Source of the DNA: Streptomyces sp. NBC_01353
Lineage (GTDB): Bacteria > Actinomycetota > Actinomycetes > Streptomycetales > Streptomycetaceae
Assembly: GCF_036237275.1 (NCBI RefSeq)
Contig: NZ_CP108352.1
Coordinates: 5,828,001 to 5,892,000, forward strand
DNA: 64,000 nt
Reading direction: 5' to 3'
Position numbers and translations under genes: made by a program. The notes below the pieces were generated by a model that had not been told where the DNA came from, made no database searches, and saw only the letters and a list, made by a program, of their open reading frames with translations. Positions 38,574-48,087 of the stretch are shown here, piece by piece (the first letter of the stretch is position 1; each line of letters opens with the position of its first letter).

Positions 38574-39404
38574 ATGGCCATCGCACGACGCGGAATCCTC
38601 GGACGGCAGCGCCGGGAGTACAAGGTCCCCGAGCCGCACCCCTCCGGTGCTCGTCCGCCGAAGCTCCCCGCCGAGCTGGTGCCCAACCACGTGGCCTGCG
38701 TGATGGACGGCAACGGCCGCTGGGCCCAGGAGCGCGGCCTGCCGCGCACCGAGGGCCACAAGGTCGGCGAGGGCGTGGTCCTCGACGTGCTCAAGGGATG
38801 CCTGGAGATGGGCGTCAAGAACCTCTCCCTCTACGCCTTCTCCACCGAGAACTGGAAGCGCTCCCCCGAGGAGGTCCGCTTCCTCATGAACTTCAACCGC
38901 GACGTCATCCGGCGCCGGCGTGACGAGATGAACGAGCTGGGCATCCGTATCCGCTGGGTCGGCCGGATGCCGAAGATGTGGAAGTCGGTCGTCCAGGAGC
39001 TCCAGGTCGCCCAGGAGCAGACCGTCGACAACGACGCGATGACGCTGTACTTCTGTGTGAACTACGGCGGCCGCGCCGAGGTCGCCGACGCCGCGAAGAA
39101 GATCGCGGAGGATGTGGCGGCGGGGAAGCTGGACCCGTCGAAGGTCAACGAGAAGACCTTCCAGAAGTACCTCTACTACCCGGACATGCCGGACGTCGAC
39201 CTCTTCCTGCGCCCCAGCGGTGAGCAGCGCACCTCGAACTACCTGATCTGGCAGAGCAGCTACGCGGAGATGATCTTCCAGGACGTGCTGTGGCCGGACT
39301 TCGACCGCCGCGACCTGTGGCGGGCCTGCGTGGAGTACGCCTCCCGCGACCGGCGCTTCGGCGGCGTGGACCCGGCGGACATGGCCGTGCTCGACAAGAG
39401 GTGA
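38574..39404 (+). CDS. uppS: Isoprenyl (undecaprenyl) diphosphate synthase
   Basis: A 276-residue cis-prenyltransferase. The catalytic aspartate is in [15 protein letters not shown]. It also has [18 protein letters not shown], and the substrate-binding [20 protein letters not shown] near the C-terminus. It makes long-chain polyprenyl diphosphate for cell-wall carrier lipid. The ATG at 38574 has AGGAGATC upstream. A long perfect hairpin starts 10 bases after the stop. Confidence 0.95.
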   Translation: MAIARRGILGRQRREYKVPEPHPSGARPPKLPAELVPNHVACVMDGNGRWAQERGLPRTEGHKVGEGVVLDVLKGCLEMGVKNLSLYAFSTENWKRSPEEVRFLMNFNRDVIRRRRDEMNELGIRIRWVGRMPKMWKSVVQELQVAQEQTVDNDAMTLYFCVNYGGRAEVADAAKKIAEDVAAGKLDPSKVNEKTFQKYLYYPDMPDVDLFLRPSGEQRTSNYLIWQSSYAEMIFQDVLWPDFDRRDLWRACVEYASRDRRFGGVDPADMAVLDKR

Positions 39405-39414
39405 GGGACGGACG

Positions 39415-39458
39415 AGGCCCGAGCCGTACGGACGACAGGGTCCGTACGGCTCGGGCCT
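39415..39458. terminator. 19-bp perfect bidirectional terminator
   Basis: Arms 39415-39433 (AGGCCCGAGCCGTACGGAC) and 39440-39458 are perfect complements around a six-base loop, with TTCGCCTTT after it. It sits between uppS and the convergent regulator, whose shifted-frame stop is at 39468. Confidence 0.9.
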
Positions 39459-39467
39459 TCGCCTTTC

Positions 39468-40416
39468 CTACGCGCAGGTGCCCGCGAACGAATCCCGGGT
39501 CACGACGTCCGTCGAGGCGGCCGTCGTGTCCAGCCAGACCGTCCGCTGCCCGTCGCCGAGCTGCGGGGACAGCTGCATACCGGCCCGCCTCGTCCGCCGC
39601 GCCATCCTCCCCGGCGGGCGCCGTGCTGAGCCGCCAGCCCCTCTCGAAGTACTGCTCGAAGAGCGAGACCAGCGCCGTCAGCAGCCCGCTGCGGTGCACC
39701 ACGAGCGCCACCGGCTCCTCCGTCTCGTCGCGCTCGGGATCCAGCGGAAGCAGCGCGCACTCCCTGTCCATGATGATCAGCTTGATCGGCAACTCGTCGG
39801 TGACCGCGATCTGCTGGCCGTCCGCGGCGAGCTCCGCGAGCCACTGCGCGGCATGGGCGTCCTCCAGCCAGGAACGCGCCACGACGGACTTCACGGTCAG
39901 GCCCCGCCGCATCGAGTCCCGCTCGACCTCGTCGAGGTTGTCCTCGAAGGTGATGACAGCGGGCGCCGGCATCGCAGGGACCAGCGAGCGGACCTCGTAC
40001 CGCGCCTCGCGCTGCATCGCGACGAGCCGGCGCCGGATCGCGGCCGCCCCGGAGAGGACCTCGACGGGCGCGCCGGAGCTCCGGGTGTGGGCGGCGCGGT
40101 GCCGCTCGGCGAGTTCGGTGACGAAGTGCTCGACGCGGTGCAGTGCCGTACGCCGGGACTCCAGGAGCGGGCCGAGCGCGAGGACGGGGGAGGCCGCCCG
40201 GTACCGGACGTCGTCCCCGTCCCGCTCGGCGCTGGCGAGCCCACGCTCGACGAGCCCGGTGAGGGCGCGCAGGACCGTCTCCGGGTCCGCCGTGGGGTGG
40301 CCGAGAGCGGTGGGATCGCTGTCCGGCCGGTCCACAAGCAGCCGGTAGATGCTGTCCTGTTCGGCGTCGAGACCGAGCAATGTGAGCAGCGACGCACCCT
40401 CGGAAACCGGCTCCAT
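39468..40416 (-). CDS. TrmB-like winged-helix regulator with apparent 3' frameshift
   Basis: From ATG 40416 (MEPVSEGASLLTLLGLDAEQ) the protein has a TrmB-type winged helix (residues 8-65, EQDSIYRLLVDRPDS), a helical linker, and an effector domain (VEVLSGAAAIRRRLVAMQ, AVTDELPIKLIIMDRECALL, LVSLFEQYFERGWRL). In the starting frame it would run on to 39145, through the terminator and antisense to uppS, which is implausible. A one-base shift near 39581-39587 gives MQLSPQLGDGQRTVWLDTTA and ends RDSFAGTCA at 39468, ten bases before the terminator. Total length is one base over a multiple of three. A separate short ORF is the alternative. Confidence 0.7.
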
Positions 40417-40520
40417 CCGTACCCCACCCCTCTCTGCCACCCCACCAGAGGGGGCCAGGGTAACGGGGCCCCCGGCGCCGATACGATCACGGCTCTTGTC
40501 GCCCGAGGCCGGGAGGGGCC

Positions 40521-41066
40521 GTGACCGAAGAGCAGTACGAGACGACGCCGGAGACCGTGAAGCTGGCCTATCTGCCCGTCGTGTCGGACGCGACGGAGGC
40601 GCTCCGCGCCCGCATGCGCGCCACGCCGGCGGGACGGCTGCAGAACGCCCTCCTGCTGGGCGCGGCGGGCCTGCTGGCCCTGGTCCTCGTCGGCAGCGTC
40701 ATCGGGCCGAAGGGTCCGACCCTGAGCGGCACAGGGCTCTGGGCGTTCGGGCTGGTGCTGATCGCCGGCCTGTATCTGATGGTTCCCTCCCTCCAGGGGC
40801 GGCAGGTGCACCGGATGATCGGCCCGCAGGGGGAGTTCCGGGCCTTCGTCGACGGCGCCGGGATACGCGTGGTGTCGCGGGACAGCGAGACGACGTACCG
40901 GTGGACGATGCTCACCCGGTACGCCGAGACACGCGACCTGTTCGTCGCGCTGACCGCCGACAGGTACGGCATCGCCATGGTCGTCCTGCCCAAGCGCGGG
41001 GCGGCGGACCCGGGAGAGGTCGACCGGCTGCGGGCTGCGCTCGACCGGTACAGCAACCGGGTCTGA
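40521..41066 (+). CDS. YcxB-like membrane protein
   Basis: A 181-residue protein. An N-terminal soluble part of about 45 residues is followed by two membrane segments (LLLGAAGLLALVLVGSVIG and LWAFGLVLIAGLYLMV). The C-terminal domain has the YcxB-like pattern GEFRAFVDGAGIRVVSRDSETTYRWTMLTRYAETRDLFVAL (broken here for brevity), ending in a helix. The function is unknown. The start GTG 40521 is preceded by GGGAGGGGCC. It is divergent from the TrmB-like regulator and convergent with zur across a strong terminator. Confidence 0.75.
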   Translation: MTEEQYETTPETVKLAYLPVVSDATEALRARMRATPAGRLQNALLLGAAGLLALVLVGSVIGPKGPTLSGTGLWAFGLVLIAGLYLMVPSLQGRQVHRMIGPQGEFRAFVDGAGIRVVSRDSETTYRWTMLTRYAETRDLFVALTADRYGIAMVVLPKRGAADPGEVDRLRAALDRYSNRV

Positions 41067-41092
41067 CCCGGCGAACTCCGCCCGCACAGAAG

Positions 41093-41136
41093 CGGATGGG
41101 GCCCGCACCGGATCGCTCCGGTGCGGGCCCCATCCG
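41093..41136. terminator. 19-bp perfect bidirectional terminator
   Basis: CGGATGGGGCCCGCACCGG (41093-41111) pairs perfectly with 41118-41136 around the loop ATCGCT. It lies between the YcxB-like gene and zur, which are convergent. Confidence 0.9.
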
Positions 41137-41150
41137 TATCGCCTGAAGGC

Positions 41151-41561
41151 CTACTTGGCCGCGCAGTCCGCGCACGTCCCGAAGATCTCGACCGTGTGCG
41201 CCACGTTCACGTATCCGTGCTGGGATGCGATCGTCTCCGCCCACTGCTCCACCGCCGGGCCCTCCACCTCGACCGCCTTGCCGCAGAGGCGGCAGACGAG
41301 ATGGTGGTGGTGGTCGCCCGTCGAGCAGCGGCGGTAGACCGTCTCGCCCTCGCTGGTGCGCAGTGCGTCGACCTCGCCCGCGTCCGCGAGGTTCTGGAGG
41401 GTGCGGTACACCGTCGTGAGACCCACGGAGTCGCCACGGTGCTTGAGCATGTCGTGCAGCTCCTGGGCGCTGCGGAACTCGTCCACCTCGTTCAGTGCCG
41501 CCGCCACCGCGGCCCGCTGCTTGGTCGAGCGCCCGCGTACGGGGGGTCCTGCCGTCGCCAC
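41151..41561 (-). CDS. zur: Zinc uptake regulator Zur (Fur family)
   Basis: A 136-residue Fur-family protein. The winged helix has AVAAALNEVDEFRSAQELHDML and GLTTVYRTLQNLADAGEVD. The metal-sensing HHHHLVCRLCGKAVEVEGP and the second C-x2-C pair (FGTCADC) form the structural zinc site. It is called Zur rather than Fur because it heads the znu operon and Zur-box-like sites occur in the window. The start GTG 41561 has GGAGG upstream. It represses zinc uptake when zinc is replete. It lies 46 bases downstream of znuB, on the same strand. Confidence 0.93.
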   Translation of the reverse strand: MATAGPPVRGRSTKQRAAVAAALNEVDEFRSAQELHDMLKHRGDSVGLTTVYRTLQNLADAGEVDALRTSEGETVYRRCSTGDHHHHLVCRLCGKAVEVEGPAVEQWAETIASQHGYVNVAHTVEIFGTCADCAAK

Positions 41562-41607
41562 GGGGGCCTCCTAGTGATGTCGTCGCCCCCGCCATTCTGC
41601 CAGGCTG

Positions 41608-42519
41608 CTAGACCGTGGCGTCGTCCGTGGGTCGCCGGGTGGACGGAACGGCCATGTCGCACTCCGCCGCGGACAGCGAAGAGGACGAGGACGCGGCCTC
41701 CGCCGCCCGGGCGCGGCGCCTGGCCAGGGGCGCGGCGAGCGCCGTCAGGACGATGAAGACGGCGATCGCGAGCAGCACGATGAGCGAGCCGGGCGGCAGG
41801 TCCTGGTAGTACGTGGTGACGGTACCCGTCAGCGTGACGCCGGTGCCGATGACGATCGCGAGGACGAAGGTCGTACGGAAGGAGCGGGACAGCTGCTGCG
41901 CCGCCGCCACCGGGACCACCATCAGCGCGCTGACGAGCAGCAGGCCGACGACCCGCATCGCGACCGTGACGGTCACGGCCGCAGTGATCGCGACGAGCAG
42001 ATTGAGGGCCCGCACCGGCAGGCCGGTGACACGGGCGAACTCTTCGTCCTGGCTCACGGCGAAGAGCTGGCGGCGCAGCCCGATGGTGACGAGGACGACG
42101 AAGGCGGCGAGCACGGCGATCGCGGTGACGTCCTCGGACGAGACCGTGGAGAGGGAGCCGAAGAGGTACGAGAGCAGGTTGGCGTTGGAGCCGCCGCCGA
42201 CGTGGATCAGCATGACGCCGCCCGCCATGCCTCCGTAGAAGAGCAGGGCGAGCGCGAGGTCGCCGCGGGTGCGTCCGTACGTCCGGATCAGCTCCATGAG
42301 GACGGCGCCGGCGACGGCGACCAGGGTGGCCATCCACACCGGGCTGCTGTTCAGCAGGAAGCCGAGGCCGACACCGGTCATGGCGACATGGCCGATGCCG
42401 TCGCCCATCAGGGCCTGACGGCGCTGGACGAGGAAGATGCCGACGGCGGGCGCGGTGATGCCGACGAGGACGGCCGCCAGGAGCGCCCGCTGCATGAAGG
42501 CGGGTTCGAGGAATTCCAT
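41608..42519 (-). CDS. znuB: Zinc ABC transporter permease
   Basis: A 303-residue ABC-3 family permease with about eight membrane segments. It has the family blocks LVQRRQALMGDGIGHVAMTGVG, FGSLSTVSSEDV and LPVRALNLLVAITAAVTVTVAMRVVGLLLVSALMVVP (broken). The C-terminal tail of about 35 residues (RRRARAAEAASSSSSLSA) is Ser/Ala-rich and cytoplasmic. It works with ZnuC and ZnuA to import zinc. It starts 16 bases downstream of the znuC stop. Confidence 0.93.
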   Translation of the reverse strand: MEFLEPAFMQRALLAAVLVGITAPAVGIFLVQRRQALMGDGIGHVAMTGVGLGFLLNSSPVWMATLVAVAGAVLMELIRTYGRTRGDLALALLFYGGMAGGVMLIHVGGGSNANLLSYLFGSLSTVSSEDVTAIAVLAAFVVLVTIGLRRQLFAVSQDEEFARVTGLPVRALNLLVAITAAVTVTVAMRVVGLLLVSALMVVPVAAAQQLSRSFRTTFVLAIVIGTGVTLTGTVTTYYQDLPPGSLIVLLAIAVFIVLTALAAPLARRRARAAEAASSSSSLSAAECDMAVPSTRRPTDDATV

Positions 42520-42535
42520 GATCAGGTCAGCTTCC

Positions 42536-43297
42536 TCAGGTCAGCAGACCCGTACGGAGCGGCTCACCGGCCGCGTGCGGATGGACGTGGTCGTGGCCGG
42601 GCAGAGCGTGCTGGCCGACGGCCTGGGGCGGCGGGCCGTCGTGGACGACGCAGCCGTCGCGGAGGACCACGGCCCGGTCGATCAGCGGCTCCAGGGGGCC
42701 CAGCTCGTGCAGGACGAGCAGGACGCTGGTGCCGCCGGCGACCTGCTCGCGCAGGGTGGCGGCGAGGATCTCCTGGCTGGCGAGGTCGACGCCGGCCATC
42801 GGCTCGTCCATGATCAGCAGCTCGGGCTCGGAGGCGAGCGCGCGGGCGATCAGGACGCGCTGGTGCTGGCCGCCGGAGAGGGCGCTCACGGAGTCCTTGG
42901 CGCGGTCGGCGAGGCCGACGAGCTCGATGGCCCGGTCGACCGCGGCCCGGTCGGCCCTGGTCAGCGGGCCGAACCTGCGGCGGGAGAGCCGGCCGGAGGA
43001 GACGACCTCGCGGATCGTGGCGGGGACGCCGGAGGCGGCGGTGGTGCGCTGCGGTACGTAACCGACGCGGGCCCACGCGCGGAACCGCTTCTGCTCGGTG
43101 CCGAAGAGCGAGATCGTGCCACCGGTCAGCGGCACCTGGCCGATGACGGCGCGGACGGCGGTGGACTTGCCGGAGCCGTTGGCGCCGAGCAGCGCGACGA
43201 CCTCGCCGGGGTTCACGGCGAGGTCGATCCCGCGCAGGACGGGGCGCGAGCCGAGGTTCGCCGTGGCTCCGCGGACGGATATGACGGGCGCGGTCAC
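42536..43297 (-). CDS. znuC: Zinc ABC transporter ATP-binding protein
   Basis: A 253-residue ABC ATPase. Walker A is LLGANGSGKSTAVRA, the signature ALSGGQHQRV, Walker B ELLIMDEPMAGVD, with a conserved His switch (VLHELGPLE). The start is GTG 43297 (VTAPVISVRG), which has AGGAGG six bases away; a GTG at 43324 would overlap the znuA stop. It powers zinc import through ZnuB. The C-terminal segment is His/Pro-rich (GQHALPGHDHVHPHAAG), perhaps metal-responsive. Confidence 0.94.
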   Translation of the reverse strand: MTAPVISVRGATANLGSRPVLRGIDLAVNPGEVVALLGANGSGKSTAVRAVIGQVPLTGGTISLFGTEQKRFRAWARVGYVPQRTTAASGVPATIREVVSSGRLSRRRFGPLTRADRAAVDRAIELVGLADRAKDSVSALSGGQHQRVLIARALASEPELLIMDEPMAGVDLASQEILAATLREQVAGGTSVLLVLHELGPLEPLIDRAVVLRDGCVVHDGPPPQAVGQHALPGHDHVHPHAAGEPLRTGLLT

Positions 43298-43320
43298 GGG
43301 TGCCTCCTGCTGTGCGTGGG

Positions 43321-44307
43321 TCACTTCGCGCCGAGGGCCTTCTTCAGCGCGGCGAGGTTGGACTGCATGACCTCGATGTAGTCATCGCCCTTGGACGCGT
43401 CCGTGATTCCCTCCAGCGGGTCCAGGACGTCGGTCTTGAGGCCGGTGTCCTTGGCGAGGGTCTTCGCGGTCCTGTCGCTGGCGAGCGTCTCGAAGAAGAC
43501 GGTGGAGACCTTGTCCTTCTTCGCGATGGACTGGAGCTCCTTGACGCGGGCGGGGCTCGGCTCCGACTCGGGGTCGATGCCGGTGATGCCCTCCTGGTCC
43601 AGGCCGTAGCGCTCGGCGAGGTAGCCGAAGGCGGAGTGTGTGGTGATGAAGGTCTTGGTGGTGGTGTTCTTCAGACCGGTCTCGAACGCCGTGTCCAGAT
43701 CACCGAGCTTCTTCACCAGGGCGTCGGTGTTCTTCTTGTAGTCGGCGGCGTGGTCCGGGTCGGCCTTCTCCAGGGAGGCGCCGACACCCTTGGCGACCTC
43801 GGCGTACTTCACCGGGTCGAGCCAGATGTGCGGGTCGGCACCGGCCTCGGACTCGTGGCCGTGGTCGTGACCCGCTTCCTCCTGGCCGTGCTCGGCGGTT
43901 CCGTCGTCGTGACCGGCCCCGGTGCCGTGCTCCTCGAGCTTCGTGAGGGTGCTGACGTCGACGGAGTTCTTGACCCCCGCCTGCTCGATCGCCTCGTCGA
44001 CGGCGGGCTGGACGCCCTTGAGATAGAGGATGTAGTCGGCGTCGCCGAGCGCGCCGATCTGCCGCGGCTTGAGCTCCAGGTCGTGCGGCTCGACGCCGGG
44101 CGCGGTGAGCGTCTCGACGGAGACGTGGTCGCCGCCTATCTGCTCGGCCAGGTACTGCATGGGATAGAACGACGCCACCACGCTGAGCTTGCCCTCGCCC
44201 TTGTCGGCGGCGTCGGACGTTCCGGAGGAGCACGCGGACAGGGTCACGAGCCCGAGGGCGACGGCTCCGGCGACGGCGGTGGTGGGTATGAGGCGGCGTA
44301 CGTTCAT
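43321..44307 (-). CDS. znuA: Zinc-binding lipoprotein ZnuA
   Basis: A 328-residue cluster A-I substrate-binding lipoprotein. The signal ends in lipobox LVTLSAC. It has VVASFYPMQYLAEQIGG, zinc ligands in GVEPHDLELKP and ADPHIWLDPVKYAE, TTHSAFGYLAERYGL and DPLEGI. A His/Asp/Glu-rich loop (about 135-160, including HDHGHE) is typical of zinc rather than manganese binders. The ATG at 44307 is chosen; ATG 44316 is possible. A Zur-box-like sequence touches the start. It is the first gene of znuACB-zur. Confidence 0.94.
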   Translation of the reverse strand: MNVRRLIPTTAVAGAVALGLVTLSACSSGTSDAADKGEGKLSVVASFYPMQYLAEQIGGDHVSVETLTAPGVEPHDLELKPRQIGALGDADYILYLKGVQPAVDEAIEQAGVKNSVDVSTLTKLEEHGTGAGHDDGTAEHGQEEAGHDHGHESEAGADPHIWLDPVKYAEVAKGVGASLEKADPDHAADYKKNTDALVKKLGDLDTAFETGLKNTTTKTFITTHSAFGYLAERYGLDQEGITGIDPESEPSPARVKELQSIAKKDKVSTVFFETLASDRTAKTLAKDTGLKTDVLDPLEGITDASKGDDYIEVMQSNLAALKKALGAK

Positions 44308-44321
44308 GACACTCATTTTCA
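44307..44321 (-). promoter_or_regulatory. Zur box 1 (znuA promoter)
   Basis: On the minus strand it reads TGAAAATGAGTGTCA. This matches 13 of 15 positions of the Streptomyces Zur-box consensus TGAAAATGATTTTCA as I recall it. It abuts the znuA start, where bound Zur would block transcription or initiation. Confidence 0.75.
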
Positions 44322-44328
44322 ACAAAGT

Positions 44329-44343
44329 TGGAAACGGTTGTCA
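44329..44343 (-). promoter_or_regulatory. Zur box 2 (znuA promoter), weaker
   Basis: TGGAAACGGTTGTCA (plus strand as written) matches 11 of 15 positions of the same consensus and lies eight bases from box 1. A tandem site would allow cooperative binding. Confidence 0.5.
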
Positions 44344-44411
44344 ATTGCCCTTCCTGTGTTCCGGGCCACGCCCCCCGGGCCCGTCCGCGTGCGCCTGGAG
44401 GCCGGGCCGAT

Positions 44412-44442
44412 TTGATACGGGGGGTGCGGGCGCCGGTAATCT
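44412..44442 (+). promoter_or_regulatory. Possible glyS promoter
   Basis: TTGATA (44412-44417) and TAATCT (44437-44442) are separated by 19 bases, about 40 bases before the GTG of glyS. The spacing is longer than ideal. Confidence 0.4.
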
Positions 44443-44481
44443 GAAGCATTCGCACTTCGTCGTCGTAATGAAGAGAGCACC

Positions 44482-45864
<1,383 letters not shown>

Positions 45865-45883
45865 GTCTGGATCGCTTCCACGC

Positions 45884-45921
45884 GAAAGCCCCCGGTTCCG
45901 AGAACGGAACCGGGGGCTTTC
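45884..45921 (+). terminator. glyS terminator
   Basis: A perfect 17-bp stem, 45884-45900 with 45905-45921, has loop AGAA. The stem contains GCCCCCGG/CCGGGGGC and its distal end is CTTTC. It also serves the convergent TetR gene. Confidence 0.92.
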
Positions 45922-45951
45922 CCGTGTGATGGCGTCTTGTGCGACTGAGTC

Positions 45952-46539
45952 CTATGCGCGCAGTCCGCGCAGCAGCAGCTCCACGACGGCCTCGAACTCC
46001 GCGTCGACCGTGGGGCGCTGCCACTCCGCGGCGTAGGCAGGGTCGTGGAAGTGGGCCGTCGCCATGAACAGCGCGCGGGCCGCGGCGCCGGGGTCGGGGG
46101 CGCTGAACTCGCCGTCGCGGACGCCCTCTTCGACGATCGCGCGGACCTGGTCGACCAGCGCCTCGATGTGGTGGTCGACCACACCGCTGGCCTCGTCGAT
46201 CAGTACCCCGTACGTCGCGAACAGCTCGGGGTCGTCGCCCGCCTTGTGCCGCTTGGCCTCGAAGAGGCCGGAGAACCAGGCGCGGAGCTTCTCCGCGGCC
46301 GGCCGGTCGGACGCCGCGATCACTTCCGCGAGCGCGACCTCGGCGCGGGAGAGCCAGCGCTCGGTGACCGCCTCGCGCAGCGCCGCCTTCGTGCGGAAGT
46401 GGCGGTAGACGCTGCCGTGGCTGACGCCGAGCACCCGGGCCACGTCCACGACCGTCGCCTTCGCCGGGCCGTAGCGTCGCAGGACCTCCTCGGTGGCTTC
46501 GAGGATGCGCTCGGCGGTCAGGGTCTCGGTGGCGGCCAT
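45952..46539 (-). CDS. TetR-family regulator
   Basis: A 195-residue repressor. The N-terminal helix-turn-helix has RILEATEEVLRRYGPAKATVVDVARVLGVSHGSVYRHFRTKAALREAV (broken here). A helical ligand/dimer domain follows, with the TetR_C-like LRAWFSGLFEAKRHKAGDDPE. ATG 46539 is used. The gene follows the aldo/keto reductase by 30 bases on the same strand, and the gap contains a TGACAG-TAC-CTGTCA palindrome, probably its operator. It likely regulates the reductase and itself. Confidence 0.9.
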   Translation of the reverse strand: MAATETLTAERILEATEEVLRRYGPAKATVVDVARVLGVSHGSVYRHFRTKAALREAVTERWLSRAEVALAEVIAASDRPAAEKLRAWFSGLFEAKRHKAGDDPELFATYGVLIDEASGVVDHHIEALVDQVRAIVEEGVRDGEFSAPDPGAAARALFMATAHFHDPAYAAEWQRPTVDAEFEAVVELLLRGLRA

Positions 46540-46543
46540 GGAA

Positions 46544-46558
46544 TGACAGTACCTGTCA
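46544..46558. promoter_or_regulatory. TetR operator candidate
   Basis: TGACAGTACCTGTCA has perfect 6-bp arms around TAC, five bases upstream of the tetR start. TGACA/TGTCA half-sites recur upstream of the neighbouring reductase. Confidence 0.55.
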
Positions 46559-46569
46559 GCCCGGACCGC

Positions 46570-47604
46570 TCAGTGCTCGCTGTCCAGGTGGGCCATCTGC
46601 GCCTGCGGGTAGCGCTCGCCGGCCGCCGCGCCCACGGGAACGGCCGCCTCGATCGCCGCCAGGTCGGCGGCGTCGAGCGTCACGTCCAGGGCGCCGAGGG
46701 CCTCCGAGAGCCGGTCGCGGCGACGGGCGCCGATCAGCGGCACGATGTCGGCGCCGTGCCGGGGGCCCTGGGCCAGGACCCAGGCGATCGCGGTCTGCGC
46801 GACCGTCACGCCCTTGGCCTCGGCGAGGGCGCGCAGCCGGTCCACCAGGTCCAGGTTCCGGTGGAGGTTGTCGCCCTGGAAGCGGGGGGACATCCCGCGG
46901 AAGTCGCCCGGGGCGAGCTCGCGGTCACGGGTGAAGTGGCCGCTGATCAGACCGCGCGACAGCACTCCGTACGCGGTGATGCCGATGCCCAGCTCGCGGG
47001 CGGTGGGCAGGATCTTCTCCTCGATGCCGCGGGAGATCAGGGAGTACTCGATCTGGAGGTCGGCGATCGGGGCGACGGCCGCCGCCCGGCGCAGGGTGTC
47101 CGCGCCGACCTCGGAGAGGCCGATGTGCCGGACGTGCCCGGCCTCGACCAGCTCGGCGATCGCGCCGACGGTCTCCTCGATCGGAACGTCGGGGTCCACC
47201 CGGGCGATCCGGTAGATGTCGATGTGGTCGGTGCCGAGGCGCTGGAGGGAGTAGGCCGCGAAGTTCTTCACCGCCGCGGGGCGGCCGTCGTATCCGGTGA
47301 AGCCGCCCTCGACCGTGCGCAGGGCGCCGAACTTCACGCTGGTCAGGGCCTTCTCGCGGGCGGCCGCGGTGGCCGTGCGCAGGGCCTCGTTGATCAGCAG
47401 CTCGTTGTGTCCCATCCCGTAGAAGTCGCCGGTGTCGAGGAGTGTGACCCCGGCGTCCAGGGCGGCGTGGATGGTCGCGATCGACTCGGCGCGGTCGCTC
47501 TCGCCGTAGAGCGCGGACATGCCCATGCAGCCGAGGCCGAGGGCGGAGACCTGGGGGCCGGTGGTGCCGAGGGAGCGGGTGGGGAGGGCGCGGGTGGAGG
47601 TCAT
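46570..47604 (-). CDS. Aldo/keto reductase
   Basis: A 344-residue TIM-barrel AKR. It has LGLGCMGMSALYG, catalytic Asp/Tyr in LLDTGDFYGMGHNE, lysine in SVKFGA, YRIARVDPDVPIEETVGAIAEL, HIGLSEVGADTLRRA, and NADPH-binding IGARRRDRLSEALG. It reduces aldehydes or ketones with NADPH; the substrate is unknown. The ATG at 47604 has GAGGAGA at good spacing; an upstream in-frame start lacks one. The TetR gene follows. Confidence 0.93.
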   Translation of the reverse strand: MTSTRALPTRSLGTTGPQVSALGLGCMGMSALYGESDRAESIATIHAALDAGVTLLDTGDFYGMGHNELLINEALRTATAAAREKALTSVKFGALRTVEGGFTGYDGRPAAVKNFAAYSLQRLGTDHIDIYRIARVDPDVPIEETVGAIAELVEAGHVRHIGLSEVGADTLRRAAAVAPIADLQIEYSLISRGIEEKILPTARELGIGITAYGVLSRGLISGHFTRDRELAPGDFRGMSPRFQGDNLHRNLDLVDRLRALAEAKGVTVAQTAIAWVLAQGPRHGADIVPLIGARRRDRLSEALGALDVTLDAADLAAIEAAVPVGAAAGERYPQAQMAHLDSEH

Positions 47605-47665
47605 GGGGTCTCCTCGGGAGGGAGTCGGAGCGTCGGAGGGAGCGACGCAAGACAACTATGACATG

Positions 47666-47697
47666 ACGGATGACAGATTTCAATGTTTGTCATCCGT
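47666..47697. promoter_or_regulatory. Inverted repeat in the aldo/keto reductase promoter
   Basis: ACGGATGACA (47666-47675) and TGTCATCCGT (47688-47697) are perfect 10-bp arms 12 bases apart, about 60-95 bases before the reductase start. They include the same TGACA half-site as the palindrome before tetR. Confidence 0.5.
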
Positions 47698-47756
47698 GAG
47701 GGCGGGTGGAGGGAAACGGTGTGACCGGGTGCCCTGGGCGGGGTAGCGTCTACGGC

Positions 47757-47786
47757 ATGTCTTCGTTCTTCCAGATTTACGAGTGA
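47757..47786 (+). CDS. Possible nine-codon leader ORF
   Basis: ATG at 47757 opens MSSFFQIYE and stops at TGA 47784-47786, 71 bases before the DUF6243 gene. There is no clear ribosome binding site, but TAGCGT lies 12 bases upstream and could make the transcript leaderless. The aromatic content (F, F, Y in nine residues) is unusual. The evidence is weak. Confidence 0.3.
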   Translation: MSSFFQIYE

Positions 47787-47857
47787 GAGCGCGGCGGGCC
47801 TCGACGCCCGCCCCGCCGGACGATCCCCTCACCACTTCTCACCAATGGGAGAACCCC

Positions 47858-48070
47858 ATGGCCAAGGGCCGAAACAACCTCCTCGGCGTCGGTGGACAGC
47901 GCAAGAAGCTGTCCCGCGGCGACCAGCAGGGCGCCGTTCAGAGCAGCAACGCCGACCGCAGGGCCGCGGTCGACCAGAAGCAGGAGCTGCTGAAGAAGAT
48001 GCGCGAGCGCGCGATGGGCGCCGAAGGCGCCGAGACGGCCGCCGCCGACATCACGGACGGCCAGGAGTAG
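47858..48070 (+). CDS. DUF6243-type small basic protein
   Basis: A 70-residue protein, MAKGRNNLLGVGGQRKKLSRGD, then a charged helix with AAVDQKQELLKKMRERA and an acidic tail ending DITDGQE. As I recall, this is a conserved Streptomyces small protein family annotated DUF6243, with no known function. The basic N-terminus and amphipathic helix suggest nucleic-acid or ribosome association. ATG 47858 follows GGGAGAAC. A strong terminator follows. Confidence 0.75.
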   Translation: MAKGRNNLLGVGGQRKKLSRGDQQGAVQSSNADRRAAVDQKQELLKKMRERAMGAEGAETAAADITDGQE

Positions 48071-48087
48071 CCGCAGCCGGTACGACG

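Noticed and set aside
39145-39467. Read-through extension of the TrmB-like regulator into uppS antisense
   Set aside because: It crosses a perfect 19-bp terminator, and its composition becomes Arg/Pro/Gly-rich; a one-base shift gives a better ending.
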